NCBI GenBank assembly: GCA_023213315.1
Contig: JAKCPI010002639.1
Span: forward strand, 17,428-81,427
From: Euborellia annulipes
Taxonomy: Eukaryota > Arthropoda > Insecta > Dermaptera > Anisolabididae
Reading direction: 5' to 3'
DNA: 64,000 nucleotides
The notes below the pieces were generated by a model that saw only the letters and a list, made by a program, of their open reading frames with translations, did not search any database and was not told where the DNA came from. Position numbers and translations under genes: made by a program. Shown here piece after piece: positions 33,800-44,467 of the stretch (its first letter is position 1; every line of letters starts with the position of its first letter).

Positions 33800-35060
33800 T
33801 TTATTAATAATTAAAATATCTAACGCCTGTGACCCGTGGCTCACAAGGGGAGGGCACGACCTTGGGATTTCATTTTGGGATGAAACTTCGGGTGATGATT
33901 GTAGATCGTTAGGGGGTTCCCCCCTTGAAATAGTAACGCGCAACGCTCAATAGTTTCGGAGAAAATGGCGTTTAAAAAATTCAAAGTCCGCTTATATACT
34001 AGTTAGGCTTTTTATATGACAATGGCGACAATAGTCTAGTAGGTAGCGTGTCTACCTACCAAATGGGCGCTTGGAGTTCGAATCTCGCCTCGACTTTTTT
34101 TTTTTTTAATTATTTATTTTATTATTTTTACAATTAAATAAATTTATTATTTAATATTAAAGATTATTTATTAATAGAGAAATTTTTGTGAACGTAAATG
34201 ATGTTTGTTTGTTTTCCAACTGATCTTTTAAAAAATAATTCATTGTTCTTGTAAAAATTATTCCGCTTTCATTAATTGTGCTAGATGCCGAAAAAATTTT
34301 TGTTTTAAATGTTTTTATGATGATTATCATTCAGTCTCATGTTTGTAATAAAAAAGTATAATGTATAAATACTTATAATGTAAAATCAAGAAATAATATT
34401 GAAACTTTTTACTTATTAATAGCCTAAATTATAGTATTTTGAATAATAGTTTATTAAATAATAGTGTATTTATTTGGTAGTTCTTTAAAATATTACTAAT
34501 GAATATAATTAAATTATGATTTAAAATTTAGTCTTTTTTTGTTAGCAAAATAACACTATAGTTATTTATTAATAAATAATCTATAATATTAAATAATAAA
34601 TTTATTTAATTGTAAAAACAATAAAATAAATAATTAAAAAAAAAAATAATAAGTCGAGGCGAGATTCGAACCCCAAGCGTCCATTTGGTAGGTAGACACG
34701 CTACCTACTAGACTATTGTCGCCATTGTCATATAAAAAGCCTAACTAGTATATAAGCAGACTTTTAATTTTTTAAACGCCATTTTCTCCGAAACTATTGA
34801 GCGTTGCGCGTTACTATTTCAAGGGGTGAACCCCCTAAAGGTCTACAATCAACACCCGAAGTTTCATTCCAAAATGAAATCCCAAGGTCGTGCCCTCCCC
34901 TTGTCAGTTAGAAGACATTAGCTTCTCGTGTCTAGGGTCTCGGGTTCGCTTCCCGTCCCAAGCGAGAAAATATTTTTTAATATGAATTGACTACAAATCA
35001 TTTGAAATAAATAGGGATGGGGTCTAAAAGGCCTTAAATGACCAAAGATCTTAAAAAAAT
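33800..35060 (+). repeat. SINE family 3, split by a long-inverted-repeat element
   Basis: The head GCCTGTGACCCGTGGCTCA is cut at 33843 and resumes at 34904 with GTTAGAAGACATTAGCTTC, B box GGTTCGCTTCC and a body ending in GGCCTTAAATGACCAAAGAT. Joining the two parts restores a tRNA-like A box, which places the insertion precisely. Confidence 0.6.
33844..34903. mobile_element. 1.06-kb long-inverted-repeat element with paired tRNA-like cores
   Basis: Arms of about 333 and 337 bp (33844-34176 and 34567-34903) are nearly identical and start CAAGGGGAGGGCACGACC. A 390-bp AT-rich spacer separates them. Each arm holds a tRNA-like core: TAGTCTAGTAGGTAGCGTG (A-box-like), CTACCTACC, then GTTCGAATCTCGC (B box), pointing toward the centre. 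The flanks share TCA, a 3-bp duplication. No protein is encoded. It could be a foldback transposon that captured a tRNA-like SINE or two SINEs fixed head to head. Confidence 0.75.
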
Positions 35061-35069
35061 TCAAATTTG

Positions 35070-35980
35070 GCCAAAAGATAGTTAATTTTGCAATTTTTTT
35101 ACAGTTTATTTAATAGCCCTTCGGACCTTATGCGCCCATTTAAAAAAAAAAAAAAAATTGGTATCTGCAAGTCAAAATTTTTCTCTTCCCATTCCGTTTT
35201 CCATTATTATTCAAGCACATCCATGCTACTCTGTTCCTACAACTTCTGTTTGTTTCTGTCTGATATTGTTCCAAAAACTTTAATATAAAAAATAAAATGT
35301 ATTGTGAAATTTTCTATAAAATGTTTATACTTTACAATAATGTTATCTCTGCCTAAAAATAACTCCTGTTATAAAAGAAATTTGTTTGATTATTTATTAC
35401 CTTATGTACGTACATGTATATTTATATAAAATAATTAATCTCCCAATTTAGGTTACTTTAATATATAATTTCGAATTATTTATCTCTTTTTGACAGGACT
35501 GGATTACTTAATATGCGGGCATATCAAATTATAAAGTATTCATTTTTTAGAGTCTCATTGGAAATTATCGAAAATGTTTTTTATAAGTAAACTTTATCAA
35601 CTTTCAAGATTTATACTGCTATAATAGTCATTTTGTAACTATTATTTTAATTTTTAATTTGCTTAAGGTCTTTTTCGGCATCTGAGGCGATTTAGACACC
35701 GTCCCTTTGATTGTTTGGTTTCAATTCAAATAAAATATTTTTTTTTTTTTTTTTTTTTTTGCAAAATTAATCACAAATTATTCACGTCATTTTCAAATAA
35801 ACGATTAATATATTTTTACAAAGGTCTCTTTCAAAGGCATTAATTAAAGTTTTATATTTTTAATGTAATAAAGGATCCCGATTATTTATTTATTTTTTTA
35901 ATTTCATGAGAGGGGGGGGGGTACTGTTCACCAGAGTTCTCACTTATATATACGCATTAATTAGTGTAATAGTAGTAGTG
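35070..35980. other. Spacer between A and B
   Basis: It holds a fragment of the family 3 SINE in reverse (TTAAGGTCTTTTTCGGCATC at about 35665), a poly-T tract at 35740-35760 and a poly-G run near 35913. No gene is seen. Confidence 0.45.
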
Positions 35981-35984
35981 GTTT

Positions 35985-36345
35985 GATAAAAAGTCGAACA
36001 CCATAAAAAATTTGCTCCAACAACGATTTTGATTAAAATTCAAAAATCAATTATTTTTTAGATGCTCTTTAAAATGTATATTCTCCTTTTGCCATTGAAA
36101 TCTTCTGAAGACCACTTTACTCTTGTAATTCATAGGAAAGATTGGAGAAATGGTTGCCATGGTAACAAAATTTAAATATTTTCCCATGTTTATAAATTTT
36201 ACATCTTGAATTTTAATATATTGGCGGAAACTAAATATATGTCGACACGGAAAATCTGGTGTGTCAAGCACAGAACACAACTTTCGATTACGGAAGGTAA
36301 GAGAAAGTTGTGTGCTGTGCGACAGTCACACCAGATTTTTGATTT
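35985..36345 (+). repeat. R1 3' half with intact hairpin
   Basis: AATCAATTATTTTTTAGATG, GGTTGCCATGGTAACAAAAT and ACTAAATATATGTCGACAC lead into a well-kept hairpin (36250-36338). It lies about 250 bp upstream of exon 1 of gene B. Confidence 0.65.
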
Positions 36346-36389
36346 ATTTTATTTATAAATTATAAATTATGAAATTTTTGATAAAAAAA

Positions 36390-36593
36390 AGGAACACCCA
36401 CTCAATCATTTTAAATTTATATTTATTTTTTTTCAATTATCTTAAACATATAAATACCTAAGAAAATTTATAATCCCCATATATTATTGTATAAATCTTA
36501 GATAACTAACCTAAAAAAGTAAAAAATAAACAAAATTCATAATAAGTAGAGTGCTAGTTGAGTTTGTAATTTTTTTATTAACATCAAGAAAAA
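36390..36593 (+). promoter_or_regulatory. Upstream region of gene B shared with C, D and E
   Basis: The sequence just before exon 1 shares CTCAATCATT..AAATTTAT, CATATATTAT and AAGTAGAGTGCTAG..GAGT blocks with the equivalent positions before exon 1 of D (53210-53458), C (42175-42364) and E (63075-63322). This is a probable promoter and 5' leader carried along in duplication. No clear TATA plus initiator pair is visible, and the transcription start is not determined. Confidence 0.4.
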
Positions 36594-36642
36594 ATGAAAA
36601 AATTTAGAAAGTATTGGAAACAATCACTCTATGCTCTTATGG
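36594..36642 (+). CDS. Gene B exon 1
   Basis: It encodes MKKFRKYWKQSLYALM and the first base of codon 17, ending ATGG|GTAAAT. It is supported by the same short exon at 42365, 53459 and 63323 with matching phase. It is too short to predict alone. Confidence 0.75.
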
Positions 36643-39600
36643 GTAAATATTTTTTATAATATATTTATTTGTTAGCAAGGTGAATAGTTGAATCAATATG
36701 TGGTAGAATAAATAAAAGCCCCAAGCAGCTATATTTATTTCTCTATTATAGAACCCACAGCTACGTTTCGGTCGACCAGGGGCGTATTTAAGGGGGGGGC
36801 CGAGGGGGCCCGGGCCCCCCCCCGAAATTTCCCAAACACATATACATATATAGGGATATACAGACATCAGCGCAACAAATTTTTCCGCAGGATGGACAAC
36901 TTTGGTTCCTCAATAGAAAAAATGTTCCTCAAAAAATTTCGTGTGAAAAAAAGTATAGTTTCTTAAAAAAAAATTTTCCTCAGAAAAATTTTTTGAGTTC
37001 GCGGCCCCCCCCCGAAAAAAAATTTCTATATACGCCCCTGCGGTCGACTATGCAACCATCTTCTTGGCTATGGTTCAGTCAACAGAAAACCCTCTTATGT
37101 TCTTTGACAGACATTTCAAAAAATTCATTATGATCTATCAGATATTATAACACATTCAGCGCCAAAGTCAATCTGATAGATCGTAATGAATTTTTTGAAA
37201 TGTCTGTCAAAGAACATAAGAGGGTTTTCTGTTGACTGAACCATAGCCATGAAGATGGTCGTATAGAAGACCAAAAAGTCGCGTTCTATAAAATACAGAA
37301 ATAAATATAGCTGCTTGGGCCTTTATTTATTCTATTTATTTATTGTTAGCAAATTTTCTGAACTTTTTAATGATTCAAATTCATATATTACTTAGGCCTA
37401 CGTTTGAAAAGAGCTCTGGAAGTTCTTAACGAAATTGTTTGGATCCCACTTTTAAGATTTTAAGTTTTTTTTATGATATTTTAACTCTCTCGGATCCATA
37501 ATAGAGAAAGTATTGTAATCTTCAGAAAATTCGACTTCCAGATTTTATGATGTCTTAGACCACAGAGAGTCTAAAAAAAAAACATTTTTGGAATTATGTC
37601 TGTTCATGTGTGTGTGTTTGGGTGTGTTAACACGATTACTTAAAAGTTTTTAACACCAAGCAGCCAGCTTGATTAAATTTGACCGGCTGCTCACCGTACA
37701 CCCTCCCCCCTAGCTATGCCACTGCTAACTGCCAACCATCGATATAAAAAGAAATTTATTTTGTATTTAGGCTAAAACAAATTTAGTTTTTGATTCTCTT
37801 ATTTTTAAAATCTTTTCGTCATCTGAGTCCATTCGTTAAAATTCTCTAATGGGTTTTTAATTTTTTCTTTTTCAGTTACTCTTCAAACATTCAACATCGG
37901 AAGAGGAATCGGCTGGCCGATGCCTGCATCTTTATATTTCCAAACAAACCACACAAAAAGACTTGTATTTCCAGGAGAAAGTGAAGAGATTGTTCCCGCT
38001 TTTGATCCCTTACAGATTGCTGTTATCACTTCTGTCGGGTCATTTGCGGGCTTTGTATATTTCCTAATAGCTATTTTCGTTAACGTTAATTTATCTCCGA
38101 AATATAAAATACTTCTAATATCAATAAATGATTCGCTTTTTTGGCTGTTGTCTCTAGTGGGAGATCAAACGGTAAATATACATATATCAGTCAGTATATT
38201 GAAGTCTGACTTGTTTGCTAGCTAATTTATATATGAATTCGAAGATACTTATTTGAAACAAGTCATGACTATGGATCACAAAAACATTGAATAAGTTAGG
38301 GTTAGTAAGCTATAGCTATTCCTATAGGAATCAAGCCTTTAATTTTTCAAATCTCCGCCAGGTGCTGCTTGTTTGCATTAACTTAAGTGAATGCTTGTTT
38401 GTGACTATGAATGAAAAGGTTAGCTTAAGCAATTACTTGAGTCTGACTTATTGACCAAGTCTTGAATATGGATACGGGCCTAGATGTCAAAAAAGACCTT
38501 AGACAAATTAAAAGACATGAGATCACTTTTAGTTTGGAGGGAAAGTGGTGTAGGTTTTACGGGAAAAATATTTATAAGTAAAATTATTTAATCCTCACAT
38601 ATAGGATTATTAAATAATTTACTTATGAGATCACTTGCCTACTATTGAGGAAGGTAAAAATTCATTGTATGTTGAATTGTTGGAAGAAAGAAAGGAAAAT
38701 ACCTTGGCTTTCATATATATTTTTAGAGTGGTAAAAATATTTCTGGAATCCCGCAAACGGCCTTGCTATAATTTAAATTTTAGATATTTTGATCTTCTCA
38801 AAAAATTACTTTTTTTTCAGGTCATAATTTTCACGATTGCTCGTATGGCCTTTGGAATTTCATACGCAAATTTACTCCATGCTCCTCTCTACATTGAAGA
38901 GATAACAGAAGCAGAAATCCGCGGTGGATTAGTTTGTCTTACGGATTGTTTAATTAACGCCGGAGTCATGATCGGATTCATTATTGGCTCAAATGCTTTG
39001 TTCGCAAACTCTCTTTGGATTAATTTATGCCTTTCCGTCGCGAGCTTGGTCACTGTTTTGTTCCTACCGGAATCTCCAGTCTGGTTAATGGCGCAAAACA
39101 AACGAATAGAAGCAAGAGAGAATCTCAAACGGTTACGTATTAAAGATCATGATTTTGAGAATGAACTCAAGAATATCGAGGTGTATTTAAATAATAAAAA
39201 AGAATATAGTATAAAAGAATCAATTCAGGATTTACGAAACAAGAGGTAGGCCTAATCAAATCTGATTTCTATTTCCATTTTGTACGTCATAAAAGAAATA
39301 AGAACATTTCAGAAATTATAATATTTATACAATATTAGAAGATAATATAATATTAATATTTTTTTTTTAGGACGAGCCGTAAATCTCTTATAATAATAAT
39401 AACATTATTTATAATAAACGTTACTTCAGGAATAGGAATAATTCAGAATTATTCCATAGAAATATTAAGAAAGGCTGGATCTTCGTTTTCTGAATATGAT
39501 ACTATCATTGTTACAGGTATTTTCCCAGATAGGGTTCCAGTTTTGCATTACTCTCCATTTTGTTGTTGTTCGTCAAAAATGTAAACGTAATTATTGTACG

Positions 39601-40699
39601 AGTGCCAACGCTGTTTCCTAGATTATTTTTAGGTTTTGGATCTTGTCTGTAGTATTCCCACACATATTAATGGCTCTTGCTTTTTTTCCTATAGTCTTTC
39701 GAAGGTACTTTACCAAATTGATTTAATAATTTCAACTGCAAGATACAAATGTATGTTGTCAAATATCATTCTCATACAATTTCTATGAGAAAAATCGTAA
39801 CGCAAAAATTAATTATTTGAAATTTCGGAACAAAAAGAATAAAATAAACAGACAGATATTCCTAGATTCTTTGTAGGTATAAATTATATGTAGGCATTTT
39901 AATTTCTCTTTCGGTAGCCAAAGATTTCAAATTCTGTATTTTTCAATTACCTTTGCCTATAGGGGATCTCTGCAAATTACATGTAGAGACCATATTGTTT
40001 TTGTTCTAGGTATAATTGATCATAATTTCTATTTCTTATTATTGAATATAAACAAAAAAGCATTCAATAGTATGAAATCGTTAAAAAAGCTAAAAACAGA
40101 GTTGTCAATCTACTATAACGGAAGCAGACATTTTTGAATAATAAATAAAAGGAACTGATTGTAGAATAATTGATTATTTTGTTTTTGTTCTAGGTGTTCT
40201 TTCTCTGTTGGGATCCATTTGTGCTTGTCTTTTCTCAGATAAATTCGGCCGCCGTCCACTTTTGCTAAGCTCCAACGCGATGGTCATCATATGTCTCGGG
40301 CTTTTGGCCCTTTATACCTCTGAATTAGTTGATATCGATCTAATTCCAAAAATTGCAATTCCTGCTCATGTCTTTGCAATGAATGTGGGTTTAGGTCCGA
40401 TACCTTATCTCATGATGTCTGAATTGTTACCACCACCAATACGTCAATTCGGATCTAATATTAGTTTCATTGTTCTCACTGCACTATTCTTTATTGTATT
40501 ACTTACATTTCCAACATTAATTCAGGCTATCGGCTTATCCTTATCCCTTGCACTTTATACAATATTAAGTATCTGTGGTTTTATATTTATTTGGACTTTT
40601 ATACCTGAAACTAAAAAGATACCACGACATTTAATGGAAAGAACAATCTACAAAGATTATATTGAAGTACCTAAAGAAGAAACAATGAGATTAGATTAA
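36594..40699 (+). CDS. MFS transporter-like gene B, complete, 473 aa
   Basis: Exons join as 36594-36642, 37876-38171, 38821-39245, 39371-39516 and 40194-40699, giving a 473-residue membrane carrier of the sugar-porter type. Residues 1-16 are a basic, aromatic N-terminus; GIGWPMP (27-33) marks TM1; NHT (41-43) is a glycosylation sequon in the first outer loop; RG lies at 149-150; PESPVWL at 198-204; SDKFGRR at 320-326; GLGPIPY at 371-377; PETK at 443-446. The loop between TM2 and TM3, normally GRK/GRR, is NLSPKYK (88-94). The TM5 Gln of GLUTs is Asp157, the TM7 QQLSGIN is NVTSGIG, and GPIPW is GPIPY. It is a likely working transporter whose substrate may not be a typical sugar. No frameshift or stop is seen. 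Confidence 0.85.
36660..37355. repeat. Inverted repeat in intron 1 of gene B, split by a hAT MITE
   Basis: Inner arms (37061-37150 and 37160-37262, GGCTATGGTTCAGTCAACAG and inverse) and outer arms (TGTTAGCAA, AGCAGCTATATTTATTTCT) form a palindrome of about 430 bp once the MITE is removed. Its left arm, read in reverse across the MITE, gives GAAGATGGTTGCATAGTCGA then CCGAAACGTAG. The right arm has GAAGATGGTCGTATAGAAGA then CCAAAAAG. Confidence 0.65.
36777..37040. mobile_element. hAT MITE, CAGGGGCGTATA family
   Basis: CGGTCGAC is duplicated exactly at 36769-36776 and 37041-37048. Ends are CAGGGGCGTATTTAAGGGG and, inverted, CAGGGGCGTATATAG. Length is 264 bp. Since it splits a palindrome arm, it is younger than the palindrome. 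Confidence 0.9.
37450..37700 (+). repeat. Dispersed repeat with TGTGTGTG core, R1-related
   Basis: GAGAAAGTATTGTAATCTTC, TTCGACTTCCAGATTTTATG, a TGTGTGTGTTTGG tract and CAAGCAGCCAGCTTGATTAA follow in the same order as in R1, but the sequence has diverged. A second fragment is at 54350-54480 (GGCAAGCAGCCAGATCGATG). Confidence 0.5.
37876..38171 (+). CDS. Gene B exon 2 (TM1-3)
   Basis: The acceptor is CTTTTTCAG and the donor ACG|GTAAAT. It encodes residues 17-115, including the NHT sequon and the unusual NLSPKYK loop. It closely matches exon 2 of D. Confidence 0.87.
38172..38820. other. Intron 2 of gene B
   Basis: This 649-bp intron has a small inverted repeat (ATAAGTAAAATTATTTAATC and inverse) near 38575-38625. 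Otherwise no mobile element is recognised. The open frame running into exon 3 from 38635 is intron sequence, because the acceptor TTTTTTCAG at 38812-38820 matches the other copies. Confidence 0.6.
38821..39245 (+). CDS. Gene B exon 3 (TM4-6)
   Basis: It encodes residues 116-256: IARMAFGIS (TM4), IEEITEAEIRGGL, DCLINAGVMIGF (TM5), the PESPVWLMAQ motif and a charged loop ending LRNK. The reverse-strand frame at the same place is a shadow. Confidence 0.88.
39371..39516 (+). CDS. Gene B exon 4 (TM7)
   Basis: It is separated from exon 3 by only 125 bp, an intron nearly identical to that in gene D. It encodes residues 258-305 with TSGIGIIQNYSIEIL. Both exon-end codons are split. Confidence 0.85.
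39517..40193. other. Intron 4 of gene B
   Basis: The first 60 bases match the start of intron 4 of gene D (GTATTTTCCCAGATAGGGTT), and later ATTACCTTTGCC is also similar. No complete mobile element is seen. Confidence 0.55.
40194..40699 (+). CDS. Gene B exon 5 (TM8-12)
   Basis: It encodes residues 307-473 up to TAA. SDKFGRRPLLL, GLGPIPYLMMSELLPPPIR and FIPETKKIPRHLMERT are all present. The tail KDYIEVPKEETMRLD is shorter than the C and D tails. Confidence 0.88.
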
Positions 40700-41009
40700 C
40701 TTCTAGTGTTAACTAACCAACCATCATAGCCGAGTCTAGGAAAAATAGGGTTTAAAATGAAAAAAATTACTGCTGAGTTTAAACTTGGCGCTGTGTCCAT
40801 TTAGATTTGATAAACAACATACTAAAAATAATCGTTGAGCTTAAAGATTGGTGGGGTGATAGATCTCTTTTTAAGTTTTTGCTTATATCGTCAATTGTTT
40901 TGGAAATAGAGGGGATGGAGGGGTGGGTGGGAAATAAGAAATTTATCAAAACTCAAAAAATTTAATAGAAAAATGTTAAATACTTGTCATGTTTCTTTAA
41001 TTATTATTA

Positions 41010-41585
41010 TTATTGAGAAGGATGAATAATATCTACCAGGCTGCTCCTATCTTCATCACTTTATTATTATTTGAAATTCCTTTCGGGATCCCCGTTTATT
41101 TCCCAGAGGTCCTTTCGTACGAAGACATACACCTCAAACCCAACCGGCCTCTGGCCGTAACCATCTACCGGCACCCCGTACATTATTTCCTATCCTCTAA
41201 CCCCTCCTCCTGCTTTCGTTTCTAACTAGTGAACTAGCCCTTATTTCTTGGTTTCCCCGGTTCCTTTTATCCAACCTCTTCTATGCTATGGAGGATGTCC
41301 TAGTTTGAGGGTCTCCATTAGCACCGACGTGTAGCCTACTCCTTTCGAAGAATGCATCACTGAGAGGGAATCTTTTTTACATCCCTTCCACTGGATGTCA
41401 CAGCAACTCTCTCTTCTCGTAGAGTTGCTTGGGGGCTATTGCGGAGAGATCCAATATTCCAATCCAGCGCCTGCTTGAGGATTTGTTTTATTTAATGAAA
41501 AATCCCACACGCCCGGGGTTTGAACAAGGATCTTTTTTGTAGAAGCCGACACCCTAGCCCACTACACCAGCAGGCCCCTTTACTT
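41010..41585 (-). repeat. Long tRNA-derived SINE, family 5
   Basis: On the reverse strand the head (CTGGTGTAGTGGGCTAGGGT, then GTTCAAACCC as a B box) starts near 41580, followed by a conserved 500-bp body and a TAAT-type tail near 41005. It fills much of the B-C spacer. The match to 52525-53075 is close through the whole length. Confidence 0.75.
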
Positions 41586-41738
41586 GTCATGCTTAAATGA
41601 ACAACTCTGCGGAAACTTTTCACATTTCATAGAATTATTTGGCCTATTTTCTTGAACAAAAAGGTAATAAAACGCCTGAAAAACAAGAGGCAGGCAACCG
41701 TTAAACTTAGGTGTATGTTAGGTTGCATTCTCAAGGAT

Positions 41739-41925
41739 AAAAATCTGGTGTGACTGGTCGCACACAACTTTCCCTTATCTTCGGTTATCGAAAGTTGTGT
41801 TCTGTGCTTGTCACACCAGATTTTTTGTGTCGACACACATTTAGTTTTCTACCGATATATCAGAATTCAAGATATAAAATTTACAAACATGGGAAAATAT
41901 TTATATTTTGTTACCATGGCATCCA
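41739..41925 (-). repeat. R1 3' end with hairpin, reverse copy
   Basis: The hairpin (41739-41829), then GTGTCGACACACATTTAGTT and ATATTTTGTTACCATGGCA, appear in reverse R1 order. The hairpin arms pair almost fully. Confidence 0.6.
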
Positions 41926-41954
41926 TTTCTCATATATTTCCTATGAAGTACAAA

Positions 41955-42125
41955 AGGCCATCTTCAGAGTTAAAATATTTTCAGAAATATTCTAACTCTG
42001 AAGATGGCCTAGACCTGTGGCCGACACGTCAGCCTGGGACAGCTTAATAAAAGAAACATATTTGGCTGCATAAGTCCTGAAGTTTTGTTTTTTCCCCTCC
42101 ACCTTAATCATACTTCCAGCCACAA
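41955..42125 (+). repeat. Short hairpin with hammerhead-like motif upstream of gene C
   Basis: GGCCATCTTCAGAGTTA and its inverse form a hairpin at 41958-42014. It continues as CTCTGAAGATGGCCTAGACC, TGTGGCCGACACGTCAGCC, where the expected GAAA reads GACA. GCATAAGTCCTGAAGTTTT follows. The second half recurs at 62875-62965 upstream of gene E, so it was duplicated with the gene. Confidence 0.6.
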
Positions 42126-42174
42126 AGTCATTCCACAGAATTTATCTACTGTATTTTTAATTTAATATAAAAAG

Positions 42175-42364
42175 ATAAAAACAAGCCCTATCATTTTAAT
42201 TTATTATTTTTAATATCTAATATTTAACTATAACTTAAGTACATTCATATATTATAAGCATTTTGATAAGACTAACAAATTAACAAAAAACAAAAATTAT
42301 ATCAAGTAGAGTACATGCTAGACCAGTGAAATTTTAATTTTTTAGTTGTATCTTTGAAATGAAA
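42175..42364 (+). promoter_or_regulatory. Upstream region of gene C
   Basis: It matches the region before gene E closely (ACAAGC.CTATCATTTAA, TTATTATTTTTAATA, AACTTAAGT.CATTCATATAT) and the region before B more weakly. It is a probable promoter and leader. No initiator can be assigned. Confidence 0.4.
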
Positions 42365-42416
42365 ATGATGGAAAAAATAAGAAAGTAGTGGAAACAATCT
42401 CTCTGTGCTTTTATTG
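42365..42416 (+). pseudogene. Gene C exon 1 with TAG at codon 8
   Basis: ATG ATG GAA AAA ATA AGA AAG TAG TGG is read, then the conserved KQSLCAFI and ATTG|GTAAAT donor. The double ATG matches gene E, where the frame is open. Confidence 0.7.
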
Positions 42417-42609
42417 GTAAATACATTTTTTTTTTTTAATCTATCCCTCGACTGATAGCATTTAGAGATTTATTTGGCTCTATTAAGATTCCTCTGTCAC
42501 TTATTAGTTGAGCTTGTGAATGTATTCGCCTATTAACACTAACCATATTTTTTGTTTCGATATAGGCCTTCAGTATAATTAATTTCAGTTAGTGGACCTA
42601 CATCAGAAC

Positions 42610-42905
42610 CATGGGCATATATAAGGGGGGCGTGCCCTGAAATTTTTCAATGAAACACGTATACAAAAAAAAAGTCAAATGATATTTGAAACGGAAAAAA
42701 TAAAGTGATTTGATTTGAGTTACGAGGGGAGGTAAAACGGAAAAATTTAGATAAAAAAAAAAGAATTATGAAAATTTGTCTTTGAAAGGGTCCGGGCCCT
42801 TCGGGGCTATCCGGTAATTTAAAAATATTTTTTTTGTATGATGGGAAGGGGATATTTAAAAAAGAATCCCCCCCCCCCCCCGAAAAATCTTTATATACGC
42901 TCCTG
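42610..42905. mobile_element. Degraded hAT MITE in intron 1 of gene C
   Basis: The ends CATGGGCATATATAAGGGG and, inverted, CAGGAGCGTATATAAAG resemble the CAGGGGCGTATA family with substitutions. The flanks ATCAGAAC and AGCAGAAC match at 7 of 8 bases. It is absent from the otherwise similar intron 1 of gene E. Confidence 0.65.
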
Positions 42906-43239
42906 AGCAGAACCCAAGCGATAAAATTTATTATTAAATATAGGAAAAAATTTACATTTTGTTACTATCTCTCCTATCTTCTCTATAGACTACTGAGATG
43001 TTCAAAGAACTTGAGAATATACATTTTAAAGAACATGCCCCTAAAGTCCAAAAAAGTGGGTCCGGCAGTTTGGTGAAAAGTACAATATTATGCTAACCTT
43101 CATTAGCATTTCGTCACCGTTTAAACTCTTGATTGGAGGGGACTTTTACCATTCCAATCTTATTTTTTTTGTGGTAATGGAATGATCTGGGGGGCGAACC
43201 GTTTTTTTGGTAAATCAGTGCCACCCTAATATACACATA

Positions 43240-43365
43240 CTGGTATATAGAAAGTATTGGATTCTTGTCAAAAATTCGATGTCGAGATTTTAGATATATA
43301 CAATGTGAAAGCACAAAATATATTTATTATTATATCATTATATATTATTTATTTATTTTTTTTAA
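43240..43365 (+). repeat. R1 5' fragment
   Basis: TATAGAAAGTATTGGATTCTTG and AATTCGATGTCGAGATTTTA match the R1 start. It passes into a poly-T tract and then the SINE 1 copy. Confidence 0.5.
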
Positions 43366-43595
43366 CACTCACACTTTTTTCTCATTCACTCTCACATTCA
43401 CACAGTCTTTTCGGCAACTTAGGCCATTTAAGACTTTTACTATAACCGTTATATCTGATAATATCTATTGGGGGTCCAGGCATTCTTATTTAAGCCATTT
43501 GGTATCCAAATGGCTTAAATAAAATCATCGGACTGCCTGGGGTCCGAACCCGCGACTTTTGGTATACGAGGTTAGCACGCTAACCTTTACGTCAA
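43365..43595 (-). repeat. SINE family 1, reverse copy in intron 1 of gene C
   Basis: It runs from the CACTCACACTTT tail through the paired TTTAAGCCATTTGGTATCC hairpin (43489-43520) to the tRNA-like head GGTCCGAACCCGCGAC ... GGTTAGCACGCTAACC. Confidence 0.7.
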
Positions 43596-43623
43596 TATGT
43601 TATTTAAATTGTAATTTAAAATA

Positions 43624-44467
43624 GAGGAGAAGGTCCAAATTTGGGCTACCTTTTTGATTTTTGAATGTAGTCGGTACATTTTTGGACATATGGTTGAATT
43701 TAAACATTGAATCATACCTTAGAATCATATCCTACAATTCTGGAAAGTTTCAGAAATAAAAACTCACAGTTTCATAAACAAATGCTTTATTCAAAAAAAT
43801 TTGCAAAAAGTTGCATTTTGAAATGGGGTCCAAATATGGGCTACCTCTAATTTTATATAAATTTAAACACAAAATCGTAAATTTACTTATAAAAATCACA
43901 TGTATACAGAGAGAGGTGTGTATACGATACACACCTCTTTCCGAACCAGCAGATTCTATAGCTAGTTCAGATGTTACAGCTGTTTGTTCTGTTGCTTAGG
44001 ATGTTCTGTGCTCAAATATGATTAGTAGTAAACCTCTCTACTCAGGAGAGGTAGCCCGTTTTTATATTTCACTCATTAGCCCAAATTTAGACCAAACCTC
44101 CTTTTAAAAAACCATCATGGATGCCATTACTGTTATGAAGTAGAAGATTGAATTAAGTATTGAAACCGTTCACCAACTCAACGCTAACACAAGCCTGCAT
44201 CCAAATAACATTTACAGCCAACTGGCTAATAGTGCAGAACAATATTGTACATAACTGCTGAAAGTTTGACGATGGAAAAACACTACAATCGATTTTTCAA
44301 GCACAGCTTCTGAACGCGTTGACTTATGGGCACCAACTGTTCGTCGCTCTTCAAGGGGATCTAGGAGACTATTTTCACGCCATTCCCGATATAGTGTGAA
44401 ACCCTCGGGCTTCACAACAGAAACTAGCCCGTTTTTAGACCCTAGCCCGTTTTTGGACCTTCTCCTC
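43624..44467. mobile_element. 844-bp TA-flanked element in intron 1 of gene C
   Basis: Terminal repeats GAGGAGAAGGTCCAAA, inverted at the right end, are flanked by TA (43622-43623 and 44468-44469), as in Tc1/mariner/pogo elements. GGGCTA blocks recur inside both ends. Two reverse frames of about 60 codons show no recognised transposase motif. It is absent from intron 1 of gene E. Confidence 0.65.

Noticed and set aside
38635..38820. Upstream extension of gene B exon 3 to an earlier ATG
   Set aside because: The TTTTTTCAG acceptor at 38812-38820 and the matching exon starts in A, C and D show this is intron 2.
38889..39128. Reverse 79-codon frame repeated at 45760 and 58914
   Set aside because: It recurs because it is antisense to conserved exon 3 in three transporter copies; no splice or codon evidence supports it.
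43750..44415. Possible transposase frames in the TA-flanked element
   Set aside because: The short reverse frames have no DDE/D or helix-turn-helix motif I can recognise and are not contiguous.
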